Position numbers and translations under genes: made by a program | From: Seohaeicola sp024304985 | Lineage (GTDB): Bacteria > Pseudomonadota > Alphaproteobacteria > Rhodobacterales > Rhodobacteraceae | Direction: 5' to 3' | Assembly: GCF_028802875.1 (NCBI RefSeq) | Contig: NZ_JARAMP010000019.1 | Coordinates: 19,871 to 83,870 of the forward strand | DNA length: 64,000 bases | Shown: one piece after another, positions 31,450-40,322 of the stretch | Numbering within the stretch: the first letter of the stretch is position 1 | How the letters are laid out: each line of letters opens with the position of its first letter | The notes under the pieces: generated by a model | Database searches by the model: none | Seen by the model: the letters and a program-made list of their open reading frames with translations, nothing else | What the model was told of the DNA's origin: nothing

Positions 31450-32286
31450 ATGACACAGGAAAACCGGGCGGATCTGCCCTTCATGAAGATGCACGGTCTG
31501 GGCAACGACTTTGTCGTGCTGGATGCGCGTGCGCGCCAGTTTGATCTGTCAAAGGCTCTGATTGTCGCCATCGCGGACCGTCACCGCGGGATCGGCTTCG
31601 ACCAGTTGGCTGTGATCACCAGAACGGACAAGGGTGATGCGCATCTGGTCTTCTACAACGCGGATGGATCCACATCGGCGGCCTGTGGAAATGCCACACG
31701 CTGTATCGCCCGGTATCTGATGGACGAGTCTGGACGGACGGAACTGACATTGACCACGGACCGGGGCACCTTGCAGGCCGTCGATGCAGGCGGTGGGCTG
31801 ACCGCGGTCAACATGGGCCAGCCGCAGTTGGATTGGGCCGAGATTCCCCTTGCCGGCCCAATGGATACTCTGAAGCTGCCGATCGAGGGTGCTCCTACTG
31901 CGACTGGGATGGGCAATCCGCATTGCACTTTCTTTGTCGATGACGCCGAAGGGGTCGATCTGGCCGGGCGCGGTGCGCAGATGGAGCATCACCCGCTGTT
32001 CCCGCAGCGAACCAACGTCCAATTCGCGAGCATCATCAGTCCGGATCACCTGCGCATGCGCGTCTGGGAGCGCGGTGTTGGCGTGACGCTGGCCTCCGGC
32101 TCCTCCTCCTGCGCCACAGCGGTGGCAGCGGCGCGCAGGGGCCTCACAGGGCGGCAAGTCACGATCACGCTTGACGGGGGCAGCTTGCAGGTTGACTGGC
32201 GCGACGACGGCGTCTGGATGACCGGGACCACAATGCATGTCGCCTCAGGTCATTTCACGCAGGCCTTTCTGGAGAGCGCCAGATGA
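31450..32286 (+). CDS. dapF: Diaminopimelate epimerase, second catalytic Cys replaced
   Basis: 278 residues from ATG 31450 (ATG 31441 is also possible). DapF motifs: KMHGLGNDFVVLD, first catalytic Cys in ACGNATRCIARYL, and MGNPHCTFFV. At the second active site the usual ACGxxAC is ASGSSSC, so the base Cys is Ser, with a Cys four residues later kept. The enzyme interconverts LL- and meso-diaminopimelate for lysine and peptidoglycan. It overlaps mtaB by 4 bp. Whether the Ser form is active is open; conservation in relatives would decide. Confidence 0.88.
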   Translation: MTQENRADLPFMKMHGLGNDFVVLDARARQFDLSKALIVAIADRHRGIGFDQLAVITRTDKGDAHLVFYNADGSTSAACGNATRCIARYLMDESGRTELTLTTDRGTLQAVDAGGGLTAVNMGQPQLDWAEIPLAGPMDTLKLPIEGAPTATGMGNPHCTFFVDDAEGVDLAGRGAQMEHHPLFPQRTNVQFASIISPDHLRMRVWERGVGVTLASGSSSCATAVAAARRGLTGRQVTITLDGGSLQVDWRDDGVWMTGTTMHVASGHFTQAFLESAR

Positions 32287-33548
32287 CCCTGCATCCGCCG
32301 AAGTTCACTACGCTGGGCTGCCGGCTGAACGCCTATGAGACCGAGGCGATGAAGGAACTGGCTGCCGAAGCCGGACTGAATGGCGCGGTCGTGATCAATA
32401 CCTGTGCCGTCACATCCGAGGCGGTGCGCAAGGCCCGGCAGGAAATCCGCCGCTTGCGTCGCGAAAACCCGGATGCACGTTTGATCGTGACCGGATGCGC
32501 CGCGCAGACCGAGCCTGAAACCTTCGCCGCGATGCCCGAGGTCGACCTCGTCATCGGCAATACCGAGAAGATGCAGCCCGAAACCTGGGCGCGTCTGTCG
32601 CCCGATTTCATCGGTCAGACGGAGCGCGTGCAGGTCGATGACATCATGAGCGTTACTGAGACGGCGGGGCATCTGATCGACGGATTCGGCACGCGGTCCC
32701 GCGCCTATGTTCAGGTGCAGAACGGCTGCGATCACCGCTGTACTTTCTGTATTATCCCGTTTGGACGCGGCAATTCCCGTTCGGTCCCCGCAGGCGTGGT
32801 GATTGATCAGATCAAGCGATTGGTGGATGCAGGCTATAACGAGGTGGTTCTGACAGGGGTGGACCTGACCAGTTGGGGCGCCGACCTGCCTGCAGCCCCC
32901 AAGCTTGGCGATCTGGTCATGCGCATCCTGCGTCTGGTGCCGGATCTGCCGCGTCTGCGGATCAGTTCCATCGATTCGATCGAGGTGGACGACAACCTGA
33001 TGCAGGCCATCGCGACCGAACCCCGCCTGATGCCGCATCTGCATCTGTCGCTGCAACATGGCGACGATCTGATACTCAAGCGGATGAAGCGGCGGCACCT
33101 GCGCGACGATGCAATCCGCTTCACCGAAGAGGCGCGTCGCCTGCGTCCCGACATGACCTTCGGGGCGGATATCATCGCGGGCTTCCCAACCGAAACCGAG
33201 GCTCATTTCCAGAACTCGCTGAAGCTGGTTTCGGAATGCAGTCTGACTTGGCTGCATGTCTTCCCCTATTCGCCACGGCCGGGCACGCCAGCCGCACGCA
33301 TGCCGCAGGTCAAGGGGGATGCGATCAAGTCCCGCGCAGCCCGGCTGCGTGCGGCAGGGGAGGCGCGTGTTGAAGCGCATCTCGCTGAACAGATCGGCCG
33401 CAGCCATCATGTTCTGATGGAAAACCCGCATATGGGCCGGACAGAACAGTTCACCGAGGTCACCTTTGTCATGCCTCAGCCAGAGGGCCGGATCGTCACG
33501 GCTGAGATCACTGGCACCAAAGGCACGCAACTGACCGCGCAAACCTGA
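32283..33548 (+). CDS. mtaB: tRNA t6A37 methylthiotransferase
   Basis: 421 residues. The N-terminal UPF0004 domain has its three cluster cysteines (LGCRLNAYE, NTCAVTS, VTGCAAQTE). The radical-SAM CxxxCxxC is in NGCDHRCTFCIIPFGRGNSRS, and the C-terminal part is TRAM-like. It converts t6A37 to ms2t6A37 in tRNAs decoding ANN codons. MtaB is favoured over MiaB because of the GCRLNAYE start and length. Coupled to dapF. Confidence 0.88.
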   Translation: MTLHPPKFTTLGCRLNAYETEAMKELAAEAGLNGAVVINTCAVTSEAVRKARQEIRRLRRENPDARLIVTGCAAQTEPETFAAMPEVDLVIGNTEKMQPETWARLSPDFIGQTERVQVDDIMSVTETAGHLIDGFGTRSRAYVQVQNGCDHRCTFCIIPFGRGNSRSVPAGVVIDQIKRLVDAGYNEVVLTGVDLTSWGADLPAAPKLGDLVMRILRLVPDLPRLRISSIDSIEVDDNLMQAIATEPRLMPHLHLSLQHGDDLILKRMKRRHLRDDAIRFTEEARRLRPDMTFGADIIAGFPTETEAHFQNSLKLVSECSLTWLHVFPYSPRPGTPAARMPQVKGDAIKSRAARLRAAGEARVEAHLAEQIGRSHHVLMENPHMGRTEQFTEVTFVMPQPEGRIVTAEITGTKGTQLTAQT

Positions 33549-33556
33549 TCTGCCAA

Positions 33557-33635
33557 TTCTTCTTGCGGCAAATATCCTCGGGGGAGTCGTCGAACAAAGT
33601 TCGACGACGGGGGCAGACAGCCCCCCTGATGCCCG
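33557..33635. repeat. REP-like dispersed repeat with double hairpin
   Basis: TTCTTCTTGCGGCAAATATCC, identical at 60366-60386, begins this intergenic unit (quoted here as TTCTTCTTGCGG and CAAATATCC). Next come a perfect 10-bp hairpin GTCGTCGAAC-AAA-GTTCGACGAC and a GGGGGC/GCCCCC hairpin. A related unit follows paaB at about 49627-49677. Confidence 0.6.
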
Positions 33636-33691
33636 TTTACAGCCCCGTGCCGCGCCCCTAGTGTCGCGCCGGAATGTCAGGGAGGACAATC

Positions 33692-34297
33692 ATGCAACTC
33701 ATCTCATCCGCGGCCTCGCCTTTCGTGCGCAAGGTTCATGTGGTCCTGCACGAAACCGGGCAGATTGCCGACGTCGAGGTTCTCGGTGTCAAGACGTCGC
33801 CTGTGGCCACGGCGGCAGAAGTGGCGGCGGCGAACCCGCTGGGCAAGATCCCGGCGCTTCTGCGCGACGATGCACCTGCGATTTATGACAGCCGGGTCAT
33901 CACCCGGTTTCTGGATGCCCGCGCCGGCGGCAAGCTATATCCCGAAGCGCGGATCTGGGATGTTCTGACGCTGGAGGCCACGGCGGACGGGATCATGGAG
34001 GCTGCCGTTCTCATGACCTACGAGCGGCGCATAAGGCCGCCCGAAATGGTCTTCGAGCCCTGGATCGAGGCACAGTGGGCCAAGGTGTCGCGCGCGCTCG
34101 ACACCCTGAACGACCGCTGGATGAGCCATCTGGAAGGGCCGCTCTGTATGGGACAGCTCGCCGTGGGATGTGCTCTGGGCTATCTGGATTTCCGTCATGA
34201 CGCTCGCCAATGGCGCAAGGATCGGGGCACGCTGGATGACTGGTATGCCGCATTCTCGCAGCGTCCCTCGATGGTTGCGACCGCGCCCACTGATTGA
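33692..34297 (+). CDS. Glutathione S-transferase family protein
   Basis: 201 residues from ATG 33692 with GGGAGGA in front. The thioredoxin-like N-terminal domain has SAASPFVRKVHVVLHETG (Ser as likely active residue), NPLGKIPALL (cis-Pro), and YDSRVITRFLDA (gamma-Glu binding). The helical C-terminal domain contains MGQLAVGCALGYLDFR. Cytosolic; substrate unknown. Stands alone between mtaB and a convergent outer-membrane protein gene. Confidence 0.85.
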   Translation: MQLISSAASPFVRKVHVVLHETGQIADVEVLGVKTSPVATAAEVAAANPLGKIPALLRDDAPAIYDSRVITRFLDARAGGKLYPEARIWDVLTLEATADGIMEAAVLMTYERRIRPPEMVFEPWIEAQWAKVSRALDTLNDRWMSHLEGPLCMGQLAVGCALGYLDFRHDARQWRKDRGTLDDWYAAFSQRPSMVATAPTD

Positions 34298-34325
34298 GCA
34301 AGTAGCTGCAATCCAGCCAGATACG

Positions 34326-34354
34326 AAAAGGCCCTGCGTAACATGCGCAGGGCC
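34326..34354 (-). terminator. Terminator of the outer-membrane protein gene
   Basis: GGCCCTGCG (34330-34338) pairs with CGCAGGGCC (34346-34354). On the minus strand the stem is followed by TTTTCGT. It stands between two convergent genes and could also act weakly on the plus strand. Confidence 0.75.
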
Positions 34355-34376
34355 CTTGCGATCTCGGGATGAATGG

Positions 34377-35027
34377 TCAGAAGCGGAAGGACAGACCCAC
34401 ATTCAGCGCGTTGCTGATCAGTCTGGTATTCAGGGTGCCGCCACCCTCGAGATCGGTTTCATTGTCAGAGACCGTGAACTGATACTCGCCAAAAGCCGAC
34501 CAGCGCGCGTTCAACTCATAGGATGCGCCAGCCGTCAGGCGCAAAGCTGGGCCAGTATATTGGTATCCATACGTGCGGTTCCCGCCTTCGGTCACATCAA
34601 CATGAGGAACCGCGATACCAAGACCCGCGCCGACATAGGGTGAAAAACGGTCTGCCCAAAGCCCTGGCCACCGCTTGGCCACATTGGCCGTGACGATGTT
34701 ATGCCCGTCTGTAAACTCCAGACGCGAAAACCCTGCCGGCATGTCGCCCAAGGGGGCATAGAACTTGGCATGGGTCACTTCGATCCCGTAACCGATGTTG
34801 TTGGGCTGCCACCACATCGCGCGGACACCATAGTAGGGCGGCATATCGAATGACTTGCCGTCCCACCCGATGTTCTCGTCAAAGCTAGAGCCATCTGCAC
34901 GTGTTCCGCTGACACTGCTGTGAGGTGCGGTCTGCCAACCGCCGTAGACGCTGATCTCTGTTTCAGCCAAGGCCGGCAGAGCCGACATCGTCAATACTGC
35001 ACAAGCGGCGAGAGTGCGGGTCAGCAT
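34377..35027 (-). CDS. Outer-membrane beta-barrel protein
   Basis: 216 residues. A Sec signal peptide (MLTRTLAACAVLTMSALPALA) is followed by alternating amphipathic strands and a C-terminal Phe (GLSFRF), the signature for BAM insertion. Strand-like segments EISVYGGWQT, YYGVRAMWW, YGIEVTHAKF, SPYVGAGLGIAVP, ALRLTAGASYEL and WSAFGEYQFTV fit an eight-stranded barrel. Family is OmpA-like/porin-unlike; ligand unknown. Confidence 0.75.
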   Translation of the reverse strand: MLTRTLAACAVLTMSALPALAETEISVYGGWQTAPHSSVSGTRADGSSFDENIGWDGKSFDMPPYYGVRAMWWQPNNIGYGIEVTHAKFYAPLGDMPAGFSRLEFTDGHNIVTANVAKRWPGLWADRFSPYVGAGLGIAVPHVDVTEGGNRTYGYQYTGPALRLTAGASYELNARWSAFGEYQFTVSDNETDLEGGGTLNTRLISNALNVGLSFRF

Positions 35028-35302
35028 GAAGCTTGCCTTTCGAAATAAAGCCCGGATCGGGGTGGATCCGGTTCATGGCGTGTCAGACAAATTGGCGACA
35101 CTATACACACCCGACCATAGTCCAGCCGCCGGTGGACGACAATATCAGCGGTGATGTACCAAAGGTCGCAGTTTGCATCTGAGGGGCATTGTCCGCTGGA
35201 CGAGTCGGGGTTGCCCCGCTACATACCCCCTCGGAATGGTTGCGCTTGTCGCGGCCGAGACCCGTATTTGGCCAGCTTCGGCCCAGGAATGGAGAAAACC
35301 TC

Positions 35303-35863
35303 GTGTCCCACGCAGACGATCACGAAGGCACCCGCAGAGATTTCCTTTATTACGCCACCGCAGGCGCTGGTGCCGTGACCGCAGGTGCCGCCATCTGGCC
35401 GCTTGTGAACCAGATGAACCCTTCGGCCGATGTTCAGGCGCTTGCCTCGATTCGCGTCGATGTTTCGGGTGTCGAACCCGGGACTCAATTGACGGTGAAG
35501 TGGCTGGGCAAGCCCGTGTTCATCCGTCGTCGGACCGAAACCGAGATCGAAGAAGCGCGCGCCGTGGAACTGAGCCAGCTTCCGGATCAGAACGCGCAGA
35601 ACCGCAACGATATGACGCTGGACGCGTCGGACCAGAATCGCACACTGGACGAGGCGGGCGAATGGCTGGTCATGATCGGCGTCTGCACGCACCTGGGCTG
35701 CGTTCCCATGGGTGACGGTGCTGGCGATTTTGGCGGGTGGTTCTGCCCCTGCCACGGTTCCCACTACGACAGTGCAGGCCGTATCCGCCGCGGACCCGCA
35801 CCTGAAAACCTGTGGATCCCCGTCGCCGCCTTCGAAGACGAAACCACGATCAAGCTGGGTTAA
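35303..35863 (+). CDS. petA: Ubiquinol-cytochrome c reductase Rieske iron-sulfur subunit
   Basis: 186 residues from GTG 35303, eight bases after GGAG. A Tat-type start RRDFLYYATAGAGAV also forms the membrane anchor. The 2Fe-2S ligands lie in CTHLGC and CPCHGSHYD. The protein carries electrons from quinol to cytochrome c1 in the bc1 complex, on the periplasmic side. First gene of petABC, 12 bp before petB. Confidence 0.95.
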   Translation: MSHADDHEGTRRDFLYYATAGAGAVTAGAAIWPLVNQMNPSADVQALASIRVDVSGVEPGTQLTVKWLGKPVFIRRRTETEIEEARAVELSQLPDQNAQNRNDMTLDASDQNRTLDEAGEWLVMIGVCTHLGCVPMGDGAGDFGGWFCPCHGSHYDSAGRIRRGPAPENLWIPVAAFEDETTIKLG

Positions 35864-35875
35864 AGGAAACGCACC

Positions 35876-37201
35876 ATGGCTGGAATTCCTCACGACCATT
35901 ACGAACCAAAATCCGGTGGAGAGAAGTGGCTGCATTCGCGCCTGCCCATCCTCGGTCTGATCTATGACACGATCATGATCCCCACACCCAAGAACCTGAA
36001 CTGGATGTGGATCTGGGGCATCGTGCTGACCTTCTGTCTGGCGATGCAGATCGTGACCGGCATCATTCTGGTGATGCACTACACCCCGCATGTGGATTTT
36101 GCCTTCGCCTCGGTTGAACATATCATGCGAAACGTGAACGGCGGCCATATGCTGCGGTATCTGCACCAGAATGGTGCATCGCTGTTCTTTGTTGCCGTCT
36201 ACCTGCACATTTTCCGGGGGCTCTACTACGGCAGCTACAAGGCACCGCGCGAGATCACCTGGATCATCGGCATGCTCATCTATCTGCTGATGATGGCGAC
36301 AGCCTTCATGGGCTATGTTTTGCCATGGGGTCAGATGTCCTTCTGGGGTGCAACGGTGATTACCGGTCTGTTCGGTGCAATTCCCTTCATCGGCGACGCG
36401 CTGCAGACTTGGCTGCTGGGCGGACCGGCCGTGGACAATGCCACGCTGAACCGCTTCTTCTCGCTGCACTACCTGCTGCCCTTTGTGATCGCGGCGCTGG
36501 TAGCCGTGCATATCTGGGCTTTCCATACGACCGGCAACAACAACCCGACCGGGGTTGAGGTGCGCCGCACCTCCAAGGAAGACGCGCAGAAGGACACCCT
36601 GCCCTTCTGGCCCTACTTCGTGATGAAGGACCTGTTCGCACTGTCGCTGATTCTGGTGATCTTCTTCGCGATTGTCGGCTTCATGCCCAACTATCTGGGC
36701 CACCCGGACAACTACATCGAGGCAAACCCGCTGGTGACGCCGTCGCATATCGTGCCGGAATGGTACTTCCTGCCCTTCTACGCGATCCTGCGCGCCTTCA
36801 CCGCTGATGTCTGGGTCGTGATGTTCGCGAACTGGATCACCGGTGGCCTGATCGACGCCAAGTTCTTCGGCGTTCTGGCGATGTTCGGCGCGATTGCCGT
36901 GATGGCGCTTGCACCTTGGCTGGACACCAGCCGTGTGCGCTCGGGTCGCTATCGTCCGATGTTCAAGTGGTGGTTCGCCCTTCTCTGCGTGGACTTCGTG
37001 GTCCTTGCATGGGTTGGCGCGATGCCTGCGGAAGAGCCCTATGCCACGATCTCTCTGATCGCATCGGCTTATTGGTTCGCTTACTTCCTGGTGATCCTGC
37101 CGCTGCTGGGCGTCATCGAGAAACCGCAGGCTGCGCCCGCGACGATCGAAGACGATTTCAAGGCGCATTATGGTGCGTCCTCCGGCGCCCCTGCCGAATA
37201 A
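35876..37201 (+). CDS. petB: Cytochrome b of the bc1 complex
   Basis: 441 residues, eight membrane helices. Heme ligands are in the paired histidine helices (GHMLRYLHQNGAS, VYLHIFRGLYYGSY and LHYLLPFVIAALVAVHIWAFH). The Qo-site PEWY is in VPEWYFLPFYAILRAF. The length is that of the alphaproteobacterial single-chain cytochrome b. Confidence 0.96.
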   Translation: MAGIPHDHYEPKSGGEKWLHSRLPILGLIYDTIMIPTPKNLNWMWIWGIVLTFCLAMQIVTGIILVMHYTPHVDFAFASVEHIMRNVNGGHMLRYLHQNGASLFFVAVYLHIFRGLYYGSYKAPREITWIIGMLIYLLMMATAFMGYVLPWGQMSFWGATVITGLFGAIPFIGDALQTWLLGGPAVDNATLNRFFSLHYLLPFVIAALVAVHIWAFHTTGNNNPTGVEVRRTSKEDAQKDTLPFWPYFVMKDLFALSLILVIFFAIVGFMPNYLGHPDNYIEANPLVTPSHIVPEWYFLPFYAILRAFTADVWVVMFANWITGGLIDAKFFGVLAMFGAIAVMALAPWLDTSRVRSGRYRPMFKWWFALLCVDFVVLAWVGAMPAEEPYATISLIASAYWFAYFLVILPLLGVIEKPQAAPATIEDDFKAHYGASSGAPAE

Positions 37202-37217
37202 GAAAGGAAACGGGACT

Positions 37218-38009
37218 ATGTTTAAGAAGATTGCGATTGCCGCAGTTGCTGCCCTGACCCTTTCGGGCGGGGCGGCCATGGCCGCGGGAGCTGAGGGTCA
37301 CGTCGAGAATGTCGACTTCTCGTTCCAAGGGCCTTTCGGATCGTTCGACCAGAACCAGCTTCAGCGTGGCCTTCAGGTCTATACCGAAGTTTGTGCCGCC
37401 TGCCACGGGCTCCGCTATGTGCCGCTGCGCACACTGGCCGATGAAGGCGGTCCGCATCTGCCGGAAGATCAGGTGCGCGCCTATGCTTCGCAGTTCGAGA
37501 TCTTTGATCCCGAATTGGACGATTTCCGCCCACGGGTGGAGACCGATCCTTTCCCGATGTCGAACCTTGAGAACGCGCCCGACCTGTCCTTGATGGCCAA
37601 GGCGCGGGCTGGTTTCCACGGGCCCTATGGCACCGGGATCAACCAGTTGTTCAAAGGCATCGGCGGACCCGAGTATATCTACTCGCTGTTGATGGGCTAT
37701 ACCGGTGAAGAGAAAACCGAAGCAGGCGTGACGCTTTACGAAAACACCGCCTTTCCGGGTGGCTGGATCTCGATGGCCCCACCCCTGTTCGAGGATCAGC
37801 TTGAGTTCGCGGATGGTCACAGCAATTCGATGGAATCGGTGGCTGAGGATGTTTCTGCTTTCCTGATGTGGACAGCCGAACCCAAGATGATGGCCCGCAA
37901 GCAGACTGGCCTTGTCGCCGTGATCTTCCTGTCGGTTCTGACGGTCCTGCTGTACCTGACCAACAAGCGCATCTGGATGCCCGTGAAGCGCAAGGAAAAG
38001 AACGTCTGA
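37218..38009 (+). CDS. petC: Cytochrome c1 of the bc1 complex
   Basis: 263 residues from ATG 37218. The signal peptide ends near AAMAAG. Heme-binding CAACHG lies near residue 59 with Met ligand in GGWISMAPPL. A C-terminal membrane anchor (VAVIFLSVLTVLLYL) precedes basic residues. It hands electrons to soluble or membrane cytochromes c. Last gene of petABC before a strong terminator. Confidence 0.95.
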   Translation: MFKKIAIAAVAALTLSGGAAMAAGAEGHVENVDFSFQGPFGSFDQNQLQRGLQVYTEVCAACHGLRYVPLRTLADEGGPHLPEDQVRAYASQFEIFDPELDDFRPRVETDPFPMSNLENAPDLSLMAKARAGFHGPYGTGINQLFKGIGGPEYIYSLLMGYTGEEKTEAGVTLYENTAFPGGWISMAPPLFEDQLEFADGHSNSMESVAEDVSAFLMWTAEPKMMARKQTGLVAVIFLSVLTVLLYLTNKRIWMPVKRKEKNV

Positions 38010-38032
38010 TCCTGAAAGTGCAGAATGTTCGG

Positions 38033-38062
38033 AAAACCCCGCCTCGTGCGGGGTTTTCTTTT
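38033..38062. terminator. Bidirectional terminator petC/thiQ
   Basis: AAAACCCCGC, loop CTCGT, GCGGGGTTTT, then CTTTTT on the plus strand. The minus strand also ends with a T-run, so it serves both convergent operons. Confidence 0.85.
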
Positions 38063-38074
38063 TGGATACGTCGG

Positions 38075-38770
38075 CTACTGACCCAGATAGTCCCGTAGAG
38101 CAGGGGGCGGGTCGTCCAGCATGGCCTTGGTCGGCTGCGGAGGCAACGCAACACCATCGGCGACAAGTATCACGACCGGCGCAATACGCCGCGCATCCGC
38201 AGGATCGTGGCTGACCATCAGAAGGGTTGCGCCGGTTTCTGCGGCCAAGGCGGCGACAAGATCCAGCATCTCGGCCCTTAGGGCAGGCCCAAGAGCCGCA
38301 AATGGCTCGTCCAGAAGGATCAGGGGTCGTCGCTGCACCAGCACACGCGCCAGCGCCACGCGCCCTTGCTGCCCGCCTGACAGGGCCGCGGGCTTGCGCG
38401 CGTCAAGACCCTCCAACCCGACACGGGCCAGCGCCTGCGCTACGCGTGTGTTGTCGTCAGGGCTCAGCCGCAGGTCCGGCCTTATCCCCAAGCTGACATT
38501 CTGCGATACGGTCAGATGCGGAAACAGGTTGTTGTCCTGGAACAGCATCGCCACAGGTCGCTTGGCCGGCGGCATGATGGTGATGTCACGCCCTTCCCAC
38601 AGCACGCGGCCCGCGACGGGCGCAAAGAAACCGGCAATGACGTTGAGCAGGGTAGATTTGCCGGCGCCTGAGGGCCCGATGACAGCCGCGACCGTTCCTG
38701 TTTCAAGGGCGAAATCAGCGTGCAGCTCGAAGGAATCCTGCCGAATCTCCAAACGGTCAAGCGTCAGCAT
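38075..38770 (-). CDS. thiQ: Thiamine ABC transporter ATP-binding protein
   Basis: 231 residues from ATG 38770, which overlaps the end of thiP by 14 bp. Walker A GPSGAGKSTLL, a Q-loop LFQDNNLFPHL typical of ThiQ, signature LSGGQQGRVALAR and Walker B PLILLDEPFAALGP. The ATPase powers thiamine/TPP import with ThiP. Last gene of thiBPQ. Confidence 0.88.
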   Translation of the reverse strand: MLTLDRLEIRQDSFELHADFALETGTVAAVIGPSGAGKSTLLNVIAGFFAPVAGRVLWEGRDITIMPPAKRPVAMLFQDNNLFPHLTVSQNVSLGIRPDLRLSPDDNTRVAQALARVGLEGLDARKPAALSGGQQGRVALARVLVQRRPLILLDEPFAALGPALRAEMLDLVAALAAETGATLLMVSHDPADARRIAPVVILVADGVALPPQPTKAMLDDPPPALRDYLGQ

Positions 38771-40322
38771 CGCGTCGTCCTCCCCTGTCGAACAACCAGA
38801 AAAGCCCAAGGCTCAAACTCAACAATACCAGAGCCGCGCCCGCTGCGGCGTCCATCCGATAGGCCCCCATCAGCCGCAGGATCTGCAACGGCAGGGTTGC
38901 GCGTTCCGGATCGGCAAAGAGTGCGATGACGCCAAGATCCCCCATCGACAATGCGGCGGCCAAGCCTGCGGAAAAGCCCAGAGGTCGGCGCAGGCGCGGC
39001 AGTATCAGCCACCGCAGACGAGCGGCACCCCTCATTCCTAGACTATCGGCCAGAGGGCCGAAATCTTTTTCCAGATCACGCAAGGCTGGGGCAAGAACCC
39101 GCAACGCGAAGGGCAGCGCCGCCATGGCATTGACAAGCGCCGTCACCGCAAAGGCCCAGCGCGACGGATCACTAAGCGGGTTGAGCAGCAGAAAGATGCC
39201 CGTCCCAATCACCAGTGGTGAGGCCGCAATGCCCAGAAGACCGACCGCCTCGATCCCGCGCCACCGCCGCGCGAGATGGGCAAGCGCAAGCGCCAGCCCC
39301 ACGGCCAAGACGGTGGAGACCAGCGCCATCACGATCGACACGGCTGCGGCACGCCACACTGGCGGCGGCAACCCTTCCAGCCCCGCAAGACCCCGCCAGA
39401 TCACAGCGCCAAGAGGCAACATCAGAAACAGTGCAACGAGTGCAAGGGTCACGATATCGAGCAGGCGCAGGGGCAAGGTCTCAGCCTCCCAACGTCGCGG
39501 AATACGATCCAACCCGCGCCCGAACCCGTCCAGCAAGCTAAAGCGCAGCGCCAACATCGCGGCCAGAGTCACAAGGGCGATCTGGATCACCGCCAGAACC
39601 GCAGCCCGAGCCAGATCGAAATCGAAGCGAAAGGCCTGATAGATCGCCAATTCCACCGTCGTCGCCCGCGGACCTCCTCCCAGTGTCAGCGCCACGGCAA
39701 AGCTGCTCAGGCAGATGGCAAACACCACCATCGCCACGCCAGGAAGGGTTGCACGGAGCATGGGCCACTCCAGCAGATGAAACACGTCACGCGGGCCAAA
39801 GCCAAGGCTGGCTGCAAGGCGGAAACGTTCAGCCGGGATGGATTGCCATCCTTGCAACAGGATGCGCGTTGCCAATGGCAGGTTGAAGAACACATGCGCC
39901 AGCACAACACCATGCAGACCATAGATCTGCACAGGCGGGAGACCGACCCACGCCATGGCCTGATTGACGATCCCGCTGCGTCCGAACACGGCCAGAAGAC
40001 CCAGAACGCCGACGATCACGGGCAGAATGAACGGGGCCCCCAACAAAGTGATCATCAAACCACGGCCTGCAAACTGCCTGCGCGCCAGGGCGCGAGCCAC
40101 GGGAACGGCAAGGGCAATACTGAAAAAGGCAGATAGCACTGACTGCAGCACTGTGAAGCGCAGAGCGGACCAATCCGCAGGGCCGGGCAGGCTTGCCCCG
40201 CCTGCATGCCAAAACACCGCAAGCAAGGGAAACAGGATGAAACCTGAGACAAGTGCGACCGCAACCCAGCCCAGCGCGTCCGAGAATGCCGCCCGCCTCA
40301 GCGGGAAAGGGCGCGCAGCCAT
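38757..40322 (-). CDS. thiP: Thiamine ABC transporter permease
   Basis: 521 residues, twelve or so helices in two homologous halves, as expected for the fused ThiP permease. Docking loops are AASLGFGPRDVFHLLEWPML in the first half and LADSLGMRGAARLRWLILP in the second. The start overlaps the thiB stop by 25 bp. Confidence 0.88.
   Translation of the reverse strand: MAARPFPLRRAAFSDALGWVAVALVSGFILFPLLAVFWHAGGASLPGPADWSALRFTVLQSVLSAFFSIALAVPVARALARRQFAGRGLMITLLGAPFILPVIVGVLGLLAVFGRSGIVNQAMAWVGLPPVQIYGLHGVVLAHVFFNLPLATRILLQGWQSIPAERFRLAASLGFGPRDVFHLLEWPMLRATLPGVAMVVFAICLSSFAVALTLGGGPRATTVELAIYQAFRFDFDLARAAVLAVIQIALVTLAAMLALRFSLLDGFGRGLDRIPRRWEAETLPLRLLDIVTLALVALFLMLPLGAVIWRGLAGLEGLPPPVWRAAAVSIVMALVSTVLAVGLALALAHLARRWRGIEAVGLLGIAASPLVIGTGIFLLLNPLSDPSRWAFAVTALVNAMAALPFALRVLAPALRDLEKDFGPLADSLGMRGAARLRWLILPRLRRPLGFSAGLAAALSMGDLGVIALFADPERATLPLQILRLMGAYRMDAAAGAALVLLSLSLGLFWLFDRGGRRDADA

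Noticed and set aside
35219..37279. Minus-strand frame of 686 codons across petA-petB-petC
   Set aside because: His/Arg/Gln-rich shadow of three certain genes; no start signal.
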